Source: Zygosaccharomyces rouxii (lineage: Eukaryota; Ascomycota; Saccharomycetes; Saccharomycetales; Saccharomycetaceae). From it: 64,000 bases of DNA. Each line of letters opens with the position of its first letter. Position 1 is the first letter of the stretch. Below, piece after piece: positions 22,832 to 31,662 of the stretch. A program made the position numbers and the translations under genes. Location of the stretch: assembly GCF_000026365.1 (NCBI RefSeq), contig NC_012991.1:806001-870000 (forward strand). Reading direction: 5' to 3'. The notes under the pieces were generated by a model, which worked only from the letters and a program-made list of their open reading frames with translations, made no database searches and had not been told where the DNA came from.

Positions 22832-23305
22832 ATGTATCACAAAGAATTTACGGTTGAATTCCCCAAGGATGTTTTACCAGGAGGTGAATTAGAACTGCAT
22901 AGTGTTCATTTTAACAACAAGATCTTGCTTCAAGTAAGGTATAATGGAGAGATGGATGCCACCTACGAAGTAGTGCCAAGAGGTTTAGAGCCATTACAAA
23001 GACCGTTAGCAGGGTTTTCTGTCGATGAAGATGATTTTTCAGGGGACCACATGTCAGATTGGCAAGTCATATGTCGACTAGGTGATAGCAACGATGCACA
23101 ATTGCCGGTAGTTTGTACACAGATTGGAGAATTGTACCGCAGGGTAATTATACCTAGCAATGTGGACGGATTGTACCAAAACGATGAAATTCAAAGTCGA
23201 GGTTTGGTCATTACGATGAGCAGCAAAATGTGGAAGGGTAATGATAAAAATTTTGATAAGTTGATATTTGTTTTAGGAAGCATTAAACAAATGTATAATA
23301 GTTGA
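22832..23305 (+). CDS. IRC25: IRC25 (POC3), 20S proteasome assembly chaperone
   Basis: The 157-residue product resembles Irc25/Poc3, which with Poc4 forms the dimer that helps assemble the alpha ring of the 20S proteasome. The start MYHKEFTVEFPKDVLPG and the central VPRGLEPLQRP fit the small beta-sandwich fold. It is somewhat shorter than in S. cerevisiae (179). The location between YEH and SDO1 is exactly that of IRC25 in S. cerevisiae and carries much of the weight. An out-of-frame ATG at 22780 opens a 25-codon frame that overlaps this start. The stop is 13 bp from the SDO1 stop. Confidence 0.85.
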   Translation: MYHKEFTVEFPKDVLPGGELELHSVHFNNKILLQVRYNGEMDATYEVVPRGLEPLQRPLAGFSVDEDDFSGDHMSDWQVICRLGDSNDAQLPVVCTQIGELYRRVIIPSNVDGLYQNDEIQSRGLVITMSSKMWKGNDKNFDKLIFVLGSIKQMYNS

Positions 23306-23318
23306 ATTTAATGAATGC

Positions 23319-24050
23319 TTATGTACTATCTATGACTGCCATGTCGAGTACTTGAATCTGCCCGCCTTGTTCACATAAAGATACGAGTTCTCTGTAACTA
23401 ACTGGATCGATTAAACCCGTCATTGACCAGATTTGGGCATCTGATGAAGTTTCTTCTGTTCCCTTGACGTGATTTTTCAACTGTTCGATAGTTTCTGGCT
23501 TATTAGCGTTCATTGTCACTTTGACCTTCATTCTGGCTCTCGTGATCGGTATTAATTGAGTTCTGGTTAGAACTTTGATAGCTTCTAATGCTTGTAATTT
23601 GGCAGGCTTATTAAGAACTGGACTAAATTTCAATTCCACTAAAGCTTTATGGATCATCGATGGTGGGTACCTCTTTTTAGACTTGGGATTGATGCATTTG
23701 GCACTTATAATGGTCAACATTTCATTATTAATCTTGTTTATTTCCAACTGTCTTTCCTTCTCTGATAGTTGAATTTCACCCTTGGCTAAGATCTCTTTAA
23801 TGATCGAATCTTGATCTGTTGTGCCAAAGCATTTTTGTAAATCTTCCTTATTTGCAGTATCACCTTTAGAAACGTTGGTGAATACTTGATGGACCTGTAA
23901 TACTTCTTCTAAATCTTTTTCGATTCCCTTACGATAGTCTTGAACCTTGTTCTGATAACATGCAATTTCAAATCTCTTACGCTCTCTTTTAAGTCTAACT
24001 AGTGAAACATTGGTCAGTTTAATTTGACCACTGGGTTGATTGATAGGCAT
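23319..24050 (-). CDS. SDO1: SDO1, ribosome maturation factor (SBDS)
   Basis: The 243-residue product is Sdo1, the ortholog of human SBDS, which with the GTPase Efl1 removes Tif6 from 60S subunits before joining. All three SBDS domains are present: the N-terminal FYSH domain, about 1-90 (VRLKRERKRFEIACYQNK), the helical middle domain (KKRYPPSMIHKAL near 133), and the C-terminal ferredoxin-like domain. Length matches S. cerevisiae (250). It is convergent with IRC25, only 13 bp apart, so their 3' ends must overlap. Confidence 0.97.
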   Translation of the reverse strand: MPINQPSGQIKLTNVSLVRLKRERKRFEIACYQNKVQDYRKGIEKDLEEVLQVHQVFTNVSKGDTANKEDLQKCFGTTDQDSIIKEILAKGEIQLSEKERQLEINKINNEMLTIISAKCINPKSKKRYPPSMIHKALVELKFSPVLNKPAKLQALEAIKVLTRTQLIPITRARMKVKVTMNANKPETIEQLKNHVKGTEETSSDAQIWSMTGLIDPVSYRELVSLCEQGGQIQVLDMAVIDST

Positions 24051-24310
24051 ATTTTTATTCTTTTATTATTCTTTTAAGGATTTTTGTTTGGTTTTGTAGT
24101 TGAATAGGTTTGACGATATGAATAAAAATTTGACCTTATCGGTAGATTCTATAAACTTCTAACACATATATTTACAAAAGGACATAAAAATTCATAATAA
24201 CCATACCAATCTCTGCTGAAAAGGAGATATTGCACTGCAATATATATATAAAAAAAAAAAAAAATAAAGGGAAAAGAAAAAAAAAAAAAAGAAGTTCTAT
24301 TTTATTTTAA

Positions 24311-25906
24311 TCAAAGTATCCATCTCTTAGTGAACATATCCATAATAGCGTTGTAATGACCTATAACACCTAGTAAAACGAAGAAATGCCAAAGAGTGTG
24401 AGAACAACCCACATAATCAACCCACCATAGAGATTTAAATGAGCCTGCATGATGTTGACAACATTGAGATCTTGGATGTATGGTTGGCTTTTCTCTAAAA
24501 TGGATATCTCTGTGTTTTGTAACGATATCCAAATCTGTCGATAGTTGCTTTTCAGTTGGAATTGACTTATCTGTTAAAATATCAGTCCTGAATCTTTCGG
24601 GGATAAAAGAACCGTAAAAGAAAACACCAATTAGATACCAAACAACAGATTTATTCGTCAAAGGTGTTAGCAAATCGGCTGCATATCTCCAATTGGTTAG
24701 AAAAACTAGTCGAATAAAAGAAGAACAACCAACTGTCGCCAAAAGGATAAAAAATTTAATTCTTAACGGTCTTGCTTCAGGTCTATCGAATTTTGGTGAC
24801 CAGTTCATAGACACACCAATGATACCTAGAGCCAGCGAGCATATCATGTAGAACAAAAGTGAAATTTTGTAATCATACATTGTAACAAACTCCACAGTTA
24901 GAATTGATGCGGTAATCAAAATTGTGATACCAGTGTAATCAACACAGGCAAATTTAGAACGTAGCCTTAACAGGTGGGTACCATTAAATGTGTGCCAAAA
25001 CACTGATGCAAACATACATTTGATAGCGGCTGCCAAGAAAACAGCAACAATACATTTGGCAGGTTTTGGAACTCTATCGGACAACCAAATGTTTGAGTGT
25101 GGGAAATGGTAAAAAGCCAAATAAATCAAATAAAGCCCACCTAAAAGATGGGTCCAGATATTGGAGGTCTCATTGTGCCAGCCGTACCAATTTATAATTG
25201 ATAGAAATGATTTTTTATGAGACGCATAAAATCTGTAACCGTGAATGATATATTTGTTTTCACGGTAGGGAAATGGCAATTGGTAATAGTGTAAATGACA
25301 TTTATGACCCAATTGGTAAGCAGCTGAATGGTTAAAGTTTCTGATATATGTCTTGACGTCGGTACTGCAAAGTTCACCACCACTAGTAATGGAGCTGGAA
25401 TGAACCGTTGGTGATGATGATGATGAATTAAGACTCCAGCTTAATCTACCGCCATTATTTTCATCACTGTTATTTTCATTAACAACGGTACTACTACCTA
25501 CAAGGGTATTAGCTTCAGACAACAGTGATATATTTGAATCATTTGGTGTGATTGACTTGCTATCCCTAAGCCTACCATTTTTGTAGGTATTTTTAACTTT
25601 TTGAGAAAGTAGATATTCAGGTGTGCTGGATCTTGCGAAAGGTTTTCTTTCATCCTGATCGTAGAAATCATCTTCCTCTTCATCTTTGTCTTCCCCTTCA
25701 GCTTCAGCTTCGTTTTTCTCGTCTTCCTTCTCGTCATCTTTATTTTTATCTTTACCATTATGGCCTCTACCTATCGCATTTGAAATTGCATTACAATACT
25801 TGTTGTTGAAAACCGACACTGAACCAATTTTAACTCTACGTCTTAGCTTGTGAATTGTGTTAAAATTAATAGGTCTCAGCGAAGACAGGGGTGCTTCTGA
25901 CTGCAT
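24311..25906 (-). CDS. IZH3: IZH3, PAQR-family membrane protein
   Basis: The 531-residue product belongs to the PAQR (progestin/adipoQ receptor, hemolysin III-like) family; Izh3 affects zinc homeostasis and sterol-related stress. The first 170 residues are charged, Asp/Glu-rich and polar. A seven-helix core follows from about 235, preceded by the family sequence NWYGWHNETSNIWTHLLGG. Metal-ligand candidates are the His in FWHTFNGTH in helix 2 and the HxxxH in SHTLWHF near the end. Length is close to S. cerevisiae (543). The upstream region contains a 27-base A run. Confidence 0.95.
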   Translation of the reverse strand: MQSEAPLSSLRPINFNTIHKLRRRVKIGSVSVFNNKYCNAISNAIGRGHNGKDKNKDDEKEDEKNEAEAEGEDKDEEEDDFYDQDERKPFARSSTPEYLLSQKVKNTYKNGRLRDSKSITPNDSNISLLSEANTLVGSSTVVNENNSDENNGGRLSWSLNSSSSSPTVHSSSITSGGELCSTDVKTYIRNFNHSAAYQLGHKCHLHYYQLPFPYRENKYIIHGYRFYASHKKSFLSIINWYGWHNETSNIWTHLLGGLYLIYLAFYHFPHSNIWLSDRVPKPAKCIVAVFLAAAIKCMFASVFWHTFNGTHLLRLRSKFACVDYTGITILITASILTVEFVTMYDYKISLLFYMICSLALGIIGVSMNWSPKFDRPEARPLRIKFFILLATVGCSSFIRLVFLTNWRYAADLLTPLTNKSVVWYLIGVFFYGSFIPERFRTDILTDKSIPTEKQLSTDLDIVTKHRDIHFREKPTIHPRSQCCQHHAGSFKSLWWVDYVGCSHTLWHFFVLLGVIGHYNAIMDMFTKRWIL

Positions 25907-26127
25907 ACTGCAACAGAGGTTTGGATTTACCAGGAAAGAGGGAAGGAACAGGAGTAGGAGCAGAAGAATTCAAATGTGAGCTTATTTATTTCTTTGCACA
26001 AATGAACTGATCCTCAATAATATAGCAGAAGAATATTGAATTTGAGTGGATTTACCGTCGTTATGTTTTGGACGTAATTTGAAGGAACGAATGGCACTGG
26101 CCGATAAAATATCGCTATAATTTTGTA

Positions 26128-26157
26128 GTAAACTGAAGTAAAGTAAACTGAGGTAAA
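26128..26157. repeat. Tandem 15-bp repeat upstream of IZH3
   Basis: Two adjacent copies of GTAAACTGARGTAAA (26128-26142 and 26143-26157) differ at one base. A degenerate third copy follows to about 26171. Confidence 0.8.
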
Positions 26158-26207
26158 ACGAATTGAAGTGTAATCTTTAGAGAAAGGAGAGTGAACTACA
26201 GTAGGAG

Positions 26208-26234
26208 AAAAAAAAAAAAAAAAAAAAAAAAAAA
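26208..26234. repeat. 27-base A homopolymer
   Basis: An uninterrupted run of 27 A residues, read as poly(T) in the IZH3 direction. Such tracts keep nucleosomes off promoters. Confidence 0.95.
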
Positions 26235-26837
26235 GTAGTGTAATGTATTATGCAACCTCTTAATTGATTTCAATCAACAGCTGTCAATCATTGATTAGAC
26301 ATGCTTGTAACTTATCAACGTATCGTTGCACATGCACTACTTACGCCATCCATTTTTTTTTTTCTCATGCCTATTCTCGTTCATATTAATTTCCCGTTAG
26401 AGAGAAATAGCGTCACTTAGTACGTACTCCGAAAAAAAAGAAAAGAATAGGAGAAATTCTCTAGCGCGAAACAAGCACGTGCTTGTGCGGGTAACATTGG
26501 TGCCTGTGTTTCATCTTGAAACGCGTTTGTGTCAAATATGGCCGGGTAAATGTTTATATACCGGGTAACAGATTCTCATCACGTGCTCGCAAAAATTGGT
26601 GGCGGCGTCGATCCAAAAAACCACATGCAGAGAGTTTAAACTTCATCCATTAAGAGACAAAGCATATTAAGTAACGTTATATTATATTTACACGATTGAT
26701 TTGGTATTTACGCGAGGCTAGTCTTTTACTTCATTATTTGTTTGGTTATTTGTTTCAATAGTTAACTGATCTTACCGTATTCTCTCATATACTGTCCCTT
26801 TCTATACTGCTGTTTGCAGTATTTATACAAATAATAC

Positions 26838-29597
26838 ATGTCAGTAATGTCAAACGTGGATCCGTGGTTTGGTACAAGGATAGACGATGATGGTGACAAC
26901 CATTTGAAGAGCAACAGTGGTAATATGGACGCAGAATTAGCTTCCATTGTGTCTTCACTAAGTGCGCTTTCGAATCCAACTCACAACAACAATAGCAACA
27001 ATAGTAATAATAATAATAATAATACCAGTGGAGTTTCAGAACGTCGTGGTAGTGCTCAATTAGGTGGATTTAGAAGACCAAGTCTTGGCTATACCGCAGC
27101 TACTGCAACGGCAAGCCCAGTGGGTGCACCTGCGACCACTGCTACGAATCCCTCTGTAGCAGCAGCAGCAGCTGCTGCTGCTGCTGCAGGCGGTTCTGCA
27201 GCTACTACTAGCGATCAGGATTTACTGATGTACTCGACAATGGGTGCTGCTGGAGTTCCGGAAGACGCAGCTTCGAGTCAGTCTAGTTCGCCGATTGTAA
27301 CGAGAAGAACTGCGCTTTCTGTGGGGACAGCCCCTCCATACAATTCAAGTTATCATCAACATCGTCTTCATCATGATGAAACTACATCACTTTCCGGTCA
27401 ACATTTTTTTGGTAACAATAATAGAATGAATTTCATGGGACATTATTCAGCTTCCATTGCAGGCCCTATATTGTTTAACCACAATGATGGCAATGGTAGT
27501 AGTAGTAATAGTGGTGGTGGATTTTTCGAAAAATTTGGTAAATCCCTCATTGAAGGTACAAAGGAATTAGAGAGCGGATCAGATAATGCCACTGATGTTC
27601 CAACAGTTCCACAACCAAATGGTTACGAAAATTCGGTTGCAGATAGTCAGAAAAATTTAGTTTCGCCATTACAGGGTATTAGACGTACTTCAGTGACTTC
27701 AAACTCAACAGCATCAGAATCTTTGGAACAGTTTACCGATGTGAATAATAAATCTAAGAAGAATATATGGAATGTGGCTAGTGCCCCCATCTTTAAACCA
27801 GATACAAATATTAGCGACCAATTTTTAATTCCACCACAACAAGAACAACAACATCAGCAGCAACAGCAACAGCAACAACAACAGCAGCAAACATCTCCGA
27901 ACCCTTCTCCGTTCACAGCACCTTTTCTGCCACAATTCTTACCTTCAACAATTTCACCTCCGCCAATACCCCCTCCATCCTTGTCTTCAGCGGCTACACC
28001 TCCACCCGAGGCTTCTTTGTTACAAAATCCTTACTTGTACTTGGGCAATGATTTGTATCCTGGTATGTCTGCACCACCACCACCACTGGCGCAAGATCAA
28101 CCAGTTAATACTTTGCATCCAGTGGTAAGTCCAAATTCAACTGCAACCGCGCAAGGAACGAGACCACCAGTGGGCGCACCGTTGGGGAAACGTAATGTTC
28201 AAGGTAAAAATCCATCGAAAAAGCACCAAGCAAATCCCTATTTGGATAGCGCGAATAACCCACCAACAAATACTACTAGTAGTCGAAACATTGGTACATT
28301 ACCCAATCCCTTCCATAGTAAGACAAATTCCAATAATGGTAATAATAATCATAATGGTAATAATAATAATAACAATAATGGTGGTGGTGCCAATAACAAC
28401 AAGAGGAAAAACAATGGTTCCAATAAGGTGAATTCACCACTGCCAACTAATTCTAAATTGAAAAATGGTCCTAATAGTGGTAAATGGTCAAACTATTATA
28501 CTGTAAGATCACCAGTTTTAGATGAGTTTAGATCTAATCCAACTGATAAGACTTACAAGATAAAAGATATCGTTGGATATGTATTAGAGTTTTGTCAAGA
28601 CCAACATGGTTCTAGATTCATCCAGTATGAATTGGCATCAGCATCGCCATCTGAAAGGGAAGTTATCTTCAATGAAATCAGAGATCAAGCTGTGGAATTA
28701 TCTGATGATGTCTTTGGTAATTATGTCATTCAAAAATTTTTCGAATTTGGATCTAAGACTCAAAGGGATATCCTTGTTAATCAATTTAAAGGAAAAATGC
28801 AAGAATTATCGATGCAAATGTATGCATGTCGTGTAATTCAAAGGGCATTAGAATTTATCGAATTAGAGCAAAGAATCGACCTCGTTCAAGAATTATCCAC
28901 ATGCGTTTTAGAAATGATCAAAGATCAAAACGGTAATCATGTGATCCAAAAAGCTATTGAAAGTATACCTATGACTGAATTACCATTTATATTGAATTCA
29001 CTTGATGGTCAAATATACCACTTATCGACCCATGCATACGGTTGTCGTGTAATTCAAAGATTACTGGAATTTGGTTCCGAAAATGATCAAACTAGAATTT
29101 TCCGTGAAATTAAGGATTTCATACCATTTTTGATTCAAGACCAGTACGGTAACTATGTGATTCAACATGTTTTACAACAAGATGGCAGTAACTGTCTAAG
29201 GGAAATGGCAGAAACAAAGCAAGATATTGTTAACATCGTATCGCAAACTGTAGTGGAATTTTCTAAGCATAAATTTGCCTCAAACGTTGTGGAGAAGGCT
29301 ATTCTTTATGGTACAAGAGATCAAAGAAGACTGATCATGTCCAAGGTAATGCCATCTGACGAATCCAGTGCTGCTAACTTGGAGGAAAATGCTCCCCTGG
29401 TTCTCATGATGCGTGATCAATTTGCCAATTATGTTGTACAAAAATTAGTTGGTGTTTCAGAGGGCGAAGATAAACGACTGATTGTAGTAGCCATTAAATC
29501 CTATTTGGAAAAATTGAATAAATCAGATGCTGTGGGTAACAGAAATTTGGCTAGCGTTGAGAAGTTAGCATCACTAGTGGAAAGCATCACCATTTGA
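26838..29597 (+). CDS. PUF3: PUF3, Pumilio RNA-binding protein of mitochondrial mRNAs
   Basis: The product of up to 919 residues is Puf3, which binds 3' UTRs of nuclear mRNAs for mitochondrial biogenesis and controls their decay and translation. The N-terminal two thirds is low complexity (poly-Asn, poly-Ala, poly-Gln near 340). Eight PUM repeats fill about 575-905. Their base-contact triplets read SR-Q, NY-Q, CR-Q, NH-Q, CR-Q, NY-Q, SN-E and NY-Q from repeat 1 to 8, which by the PUF code specifies UGUAUAUA. Met30 (26925), MDAELASIVSSLSALS, matches the S. cerevisiae N terminus, so that start is also possible. Confidence 0.97.
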   Translation: MSVMSNVDPWFGTRIDDDGDNHLKSNSGNMDAELASIVSSLSALSNPTHNNNSNNSNNNNNNTSGVSERRGSAQLGGFRRPSLGYTAATATASPVGAPATTATNPSVAAAAAAAAAAGGSAATTSDQDLLMYSTMGAAGVPEDAASSQSSSPIVTRRTALSVGTAPPYNSSYHQHRLHHDETTSLSGQHFFGNNNRMNFMGHYSASIAGPILFNHNDGNGSSSNSGGGFFEKFGKSLIEGTKELESGSDNATDVPTVPQPNGYENSVADSQKNLVSPLQGIRRTSVTSNSTASESLEQFTDVNNKSKKNIWNVASAPIFKPDTNISDQFLIPPQQEQQHQQQQQQQQQQQQTSPNPSPFTAPFLPQFLPSTISPPPIPPPSLSSAATPPPEASLLQNPYLYLGNDLYPGMSAPPPPLAQDQPVNTLHPVVSPNSTATAQGTRPPVGAPLGKRNVQGKNPSKKHQANPYLDSANNPPTNTTSSRNIGTLPNPFHSKTNSNNGNNNHNGNNNNNNNGGGANNNKRKNNGSNKVNSPLPTNSKLKNGPNSGKWSNYYTVRSPVLDEFRSNPTDKTYKIKDIVGYVLEFCQDQHGSRFIQYELASASPSEREVIFNEIRDQAVELSDDVFGNYVIQKFFEFGSKTQRDILVNQFKGKMQELSMQMYACRVIQRALEFIELEQRIDLVQELSTCVLEMIKDQNGNHVIQKAIESIPMTELPFILNSLDGQIYHLSTHAYGCRVIQRLLEFGSENDQTRIFREIKDFIPFLIQDQYGNYVIQHVLQQDGSNCLREMAETKQDIVNIVSQTVVEFSKHKFASNVVEKAILYGTRDQRRLIMSKVMPSDESSAANLEENAPLVLMMRDQFANYVVQKLVGVSEGEDKRLIVVAIKSYLEKLNKSDAVGNRNLASVEKLASLVESITI

Positions 29598-29781
29598 TTT
29601 TGGTGTACTAATATTATTTTTTATTATTTCTATTGTTATTATTATGAATTGAAGGAAGAAGAGAAAAAAAAAATTACGGTAAATTTTATCGAAGTTTGTT
29701 CGTTATGCTAGAAGATCATTCCCCTATCGCTGTGAATACTTTATTCCTATTTTTTTTTATTTCCTTCGACTTACATTACAC

Positions 29782-29789
29782 TGTACATA
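29782..29789 (+). promoter_or_regulatory. UGUACAUA motif downstream of PUF3
   Basis: TGTACATA lies 185 nt after the PUF3 stop on the coding strand. It fits the 8-base Puf core but has A, not C, at -2. It may or may not lie within the PUF3 3' UTR. Confidence 0.3.
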
Positions 29790-29876
29790 CTATAATACTC
29801 TTCCATCATCATATATATATATATACTAATTTACTGCACAAAAATATTAACCGAGTTTTTATTATTATTATCATTA

Positions 29877-30191
29877 TTATCCAACCAGTGCATAGGAGAA
29901 CGTCCACGCCATTACGTAACCTGTAAGTTCTCTAACGAAGGATTCTATAAAGATATCGTTTATCGGACTTTGGTAGTACTTCGCGGGTTGTAGTCGACAG
30001 ATCCAAATGATATAGAGCAGTGCAACGCTCAAATAACCTACTACAAACATGGCAAACCCCTTGAAAGATTCCAATTGAAGAATACCTGCTCCTATACCAA
30101 AAACCAATGCGGTACTGTCTTGAACCCAAAGAAGGGATTTTTTGTTCCCAAGTACATAATCACTACTTGTAATTTCGTCAATGGAACTCAT
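29877..30191 (-). CDS. EMC6: EMC6, ER membrane protein complex subunit 6
   Basis: The 104-residue product matches Emc6, a small subunit of the ER membrane complex that inserts transmembrane segments of client proteins. Three hydrophobic stretches are seen, with landmarks VQDSTALVFGIGAGILQ near 23, YIIWICRLQPAKYYQSP near 60 and RELTGYVMAWTFSYALVG at the C terminus. Length is close to S. cerevisiae (108). It is convergent with PUF3 as in S. cerevisiae and divergent from HGH1, a new neighbour. Confidence 0.95.
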   Translation of the reverse strand: MSSIDEITSSDYVLGNKKSLLWVQDSTALVFGIGAGILQLESFKGFAMFVVGYLSVALLYIIWICRLQPAKYYQSPINDIFIESFVRELTGYVMAWTFSYALVG

Positions 30192-30307
30192 ATCTATTCT
30201 TTAAATACTGCAATTGGTTCACTATTAAGTTGATTCTTGTTGTATGCATAAATATGACCTTTGAGTTCTACAGGGCGAGCTTTAGAAGAGAAAAAAAAGT
30301 GTTGAAA

Positions 30308-30350
30308 AAAAAAAATTTCGAGCTCATCTCATCTCATCTCATCACATCTC
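30308..30350 (+). promoter_or_regulatory. Tandem PAC-like repeat plus A/T tract upstream of HGH1
   Basis: AAAAAAATTT at about 30309-30318 is followed by GAGCTC and ATCTC/ATC repeats to 30350. The first 24 bases of the repeat are identical to those upstream of DRS1. It lies 35 bp before the HGH1 ATG and about 130 bp before the EMC6 start. Confidence 0.5.
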
Positions 30351-30384
30351 AGCTTGTCAGGAATATAATCACATACCATTTCCA

Positions 30385-31536
30385 ATGCCAACCCAGCTAG
30401 AGGAATTAGTGTCATTTTTACACTCTCCACAGCCTGCAGTTAAACAAATTGCACTGGATAATTTGGTTGGTTTTAGCCAAGGACCCACTGCATTGGTATT
30501 CAAATATGATAACTGTAGAGCCATTGAAGATTTAAAGGATCTAGCAAAAGAAAATTCCAAGATTTTAGTTCAGCAATCTGTGACCATTTTAGCAAATCTA
30601 TGTGATGATGATCTGCTGAGAAGAAGAATTTCAAACGACGTGAACTTTTTAGAATATTTGAGTTGGAAAATTTGTGATTTTGGTAATACTAGCGCCGATA
30701 TTATGTGTATCTTATTGAGTAATTTGGCTAAGGAAAATACCATTAACAAAATTTTCACATTTACCAGAAGTGAGAGAAATGAGGATCAGGAAAAATTACC
30801 ACCATTGGATCGTTCTATCTTTAAGAGTAACAGAGTCATCGATTGTTTAATGGATTGTTTTGTCAAAGGTTATGATAGAAAGTTGAATAAATATTCTACA
30901 TTTGACTATTTGTCATATTTTTTTGCTGATATTTCAAGATTTAAAGCTGGTAGACAATATTTTATCGATACTCAAGAATACGATGGTGTTACACCAATCT
31001 CTAAACTGTTGGTTTTCACTGAAAAATATGATTCTAAGATAAGAAGAGAAGGTGTTGCCTCTACGATTAAAAACTCGTTGTTCGATTCAGAGACTCATCA
31101 AAGATTATTGGAGGATGAGAGTATCAATTTACTGCCGTACATTTTATTACCAATTGCTAGTGCAAAGGATTCTGAAATTGATGAGGAAGATATGTTTAAC
31201 CTACCAGAAGAATTACAATTATTACCAGAGGATAAGACAAGAGATCCTATTCCTTCCATTATCTGTGTTCATTTGGAAAGTATTCTTTTACTCTGTACAA
31301 CCAAGACCGGCAGAGAGTTTTTAAGAAGTAAATCTGTTTACCCATTGGTTAGAGAACTGCACAAAAATGTAGAGGATGACGATATTGGTGAATTATGTTA
31401 TAGAATCGTTAACGTTCTAATGAGAGGTGAACCTGAATCTAACCAGTTGGAAGAATTGCCCGCCAGATCAGCTGAAGACCAAAAGAATGCAGAGGACTCT
31501 GATGATGATGATGATGAAATTGTAGAGGTGGCGTAA
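30385..31536 (+). CDS. HGH1: HGH1, eEF2-folding chaperone cofactor
   Basis: The 383-residue product is Hgh1, an armadillo-repeat protein that hands newly made elongation factor eEF2 between the TRiC chaperonin and Hsp90. The start [31 protein letters not shown] is diagnostic for the family; helical ARM-type repeats cover the rest, with TAYFF-like and [17 protein letters not shown] regions. The C terminus is an acidic Asp/Glu tail. Length matches S. cerevisiae (394). HGH1-TFG1-TYS1 is collinear with S. cerevisiae chromosome VII. Confidence 0.95.
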   Translation: MPTQLEELVSFLHSPQPAVKQIALDNLVGFSQGPTALVFKYDNCRAIEDLKDLAKENSKILVQQSVTILANLCDDDLLRRRISNDVNFLEYLSWKICDFGNTSADIMCILLSNLAKENTINKIFTFTRSERNEDQEKLPPLDRSIFKSNRVIDCLMDCFVKGYDRKLNKYSTFDYLSYFFADISRFKAGRQYFIDTQEYDGVTPISKLLVFTEKYDSKIRREGVASTIKNSLFDSETHQRLLEDESINLLPYILLPIASAKDSEIDEEDMFNLPEELQLLPEDKTRDPIPSIICVHLESILLLCTTKTGREFLRSKSVYPLVRELHKNVEDDDIGELCYRIVNVLMRGEPESNQLEELPARSAEDQKNAEDSDDDDDEIVEVA

Positions 31537-31662
31537 ACCCAACCTATTATAATATGTACTAGATTAAAATGTAATATATATATCTATATATAAATACCTT
31601 ACTTGAAAAGAAGCTATTGTACATAACTCGAGAGTTGAATGTTTCCATAACAAAAAAAAAAA

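Larger units (their letters stand above)
25907..26837. promoter_or_regulatory. Divergent IZH3/PUF3 intergenic region with Reb1-like and CACGTG sites
   Basis: This 931 bp region is rich in factor-like sites. CACGTG occurs within the palindrome AAGCACGTGCTT at 26473-26484 and as ATCACGTG at about 26578-26585. CGGGTAA (Reb1 core) occurs at 26488-26494, and CCGGGTAA at 26542-26549 and 26561-26568. ACGCGT (MCB) is at 26521-26526 and CGCGAAA (SCB-like) near 26465. Motif matches are seen directly; factor use is inferred from S. cerevisiae. Confidence 0.55.
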
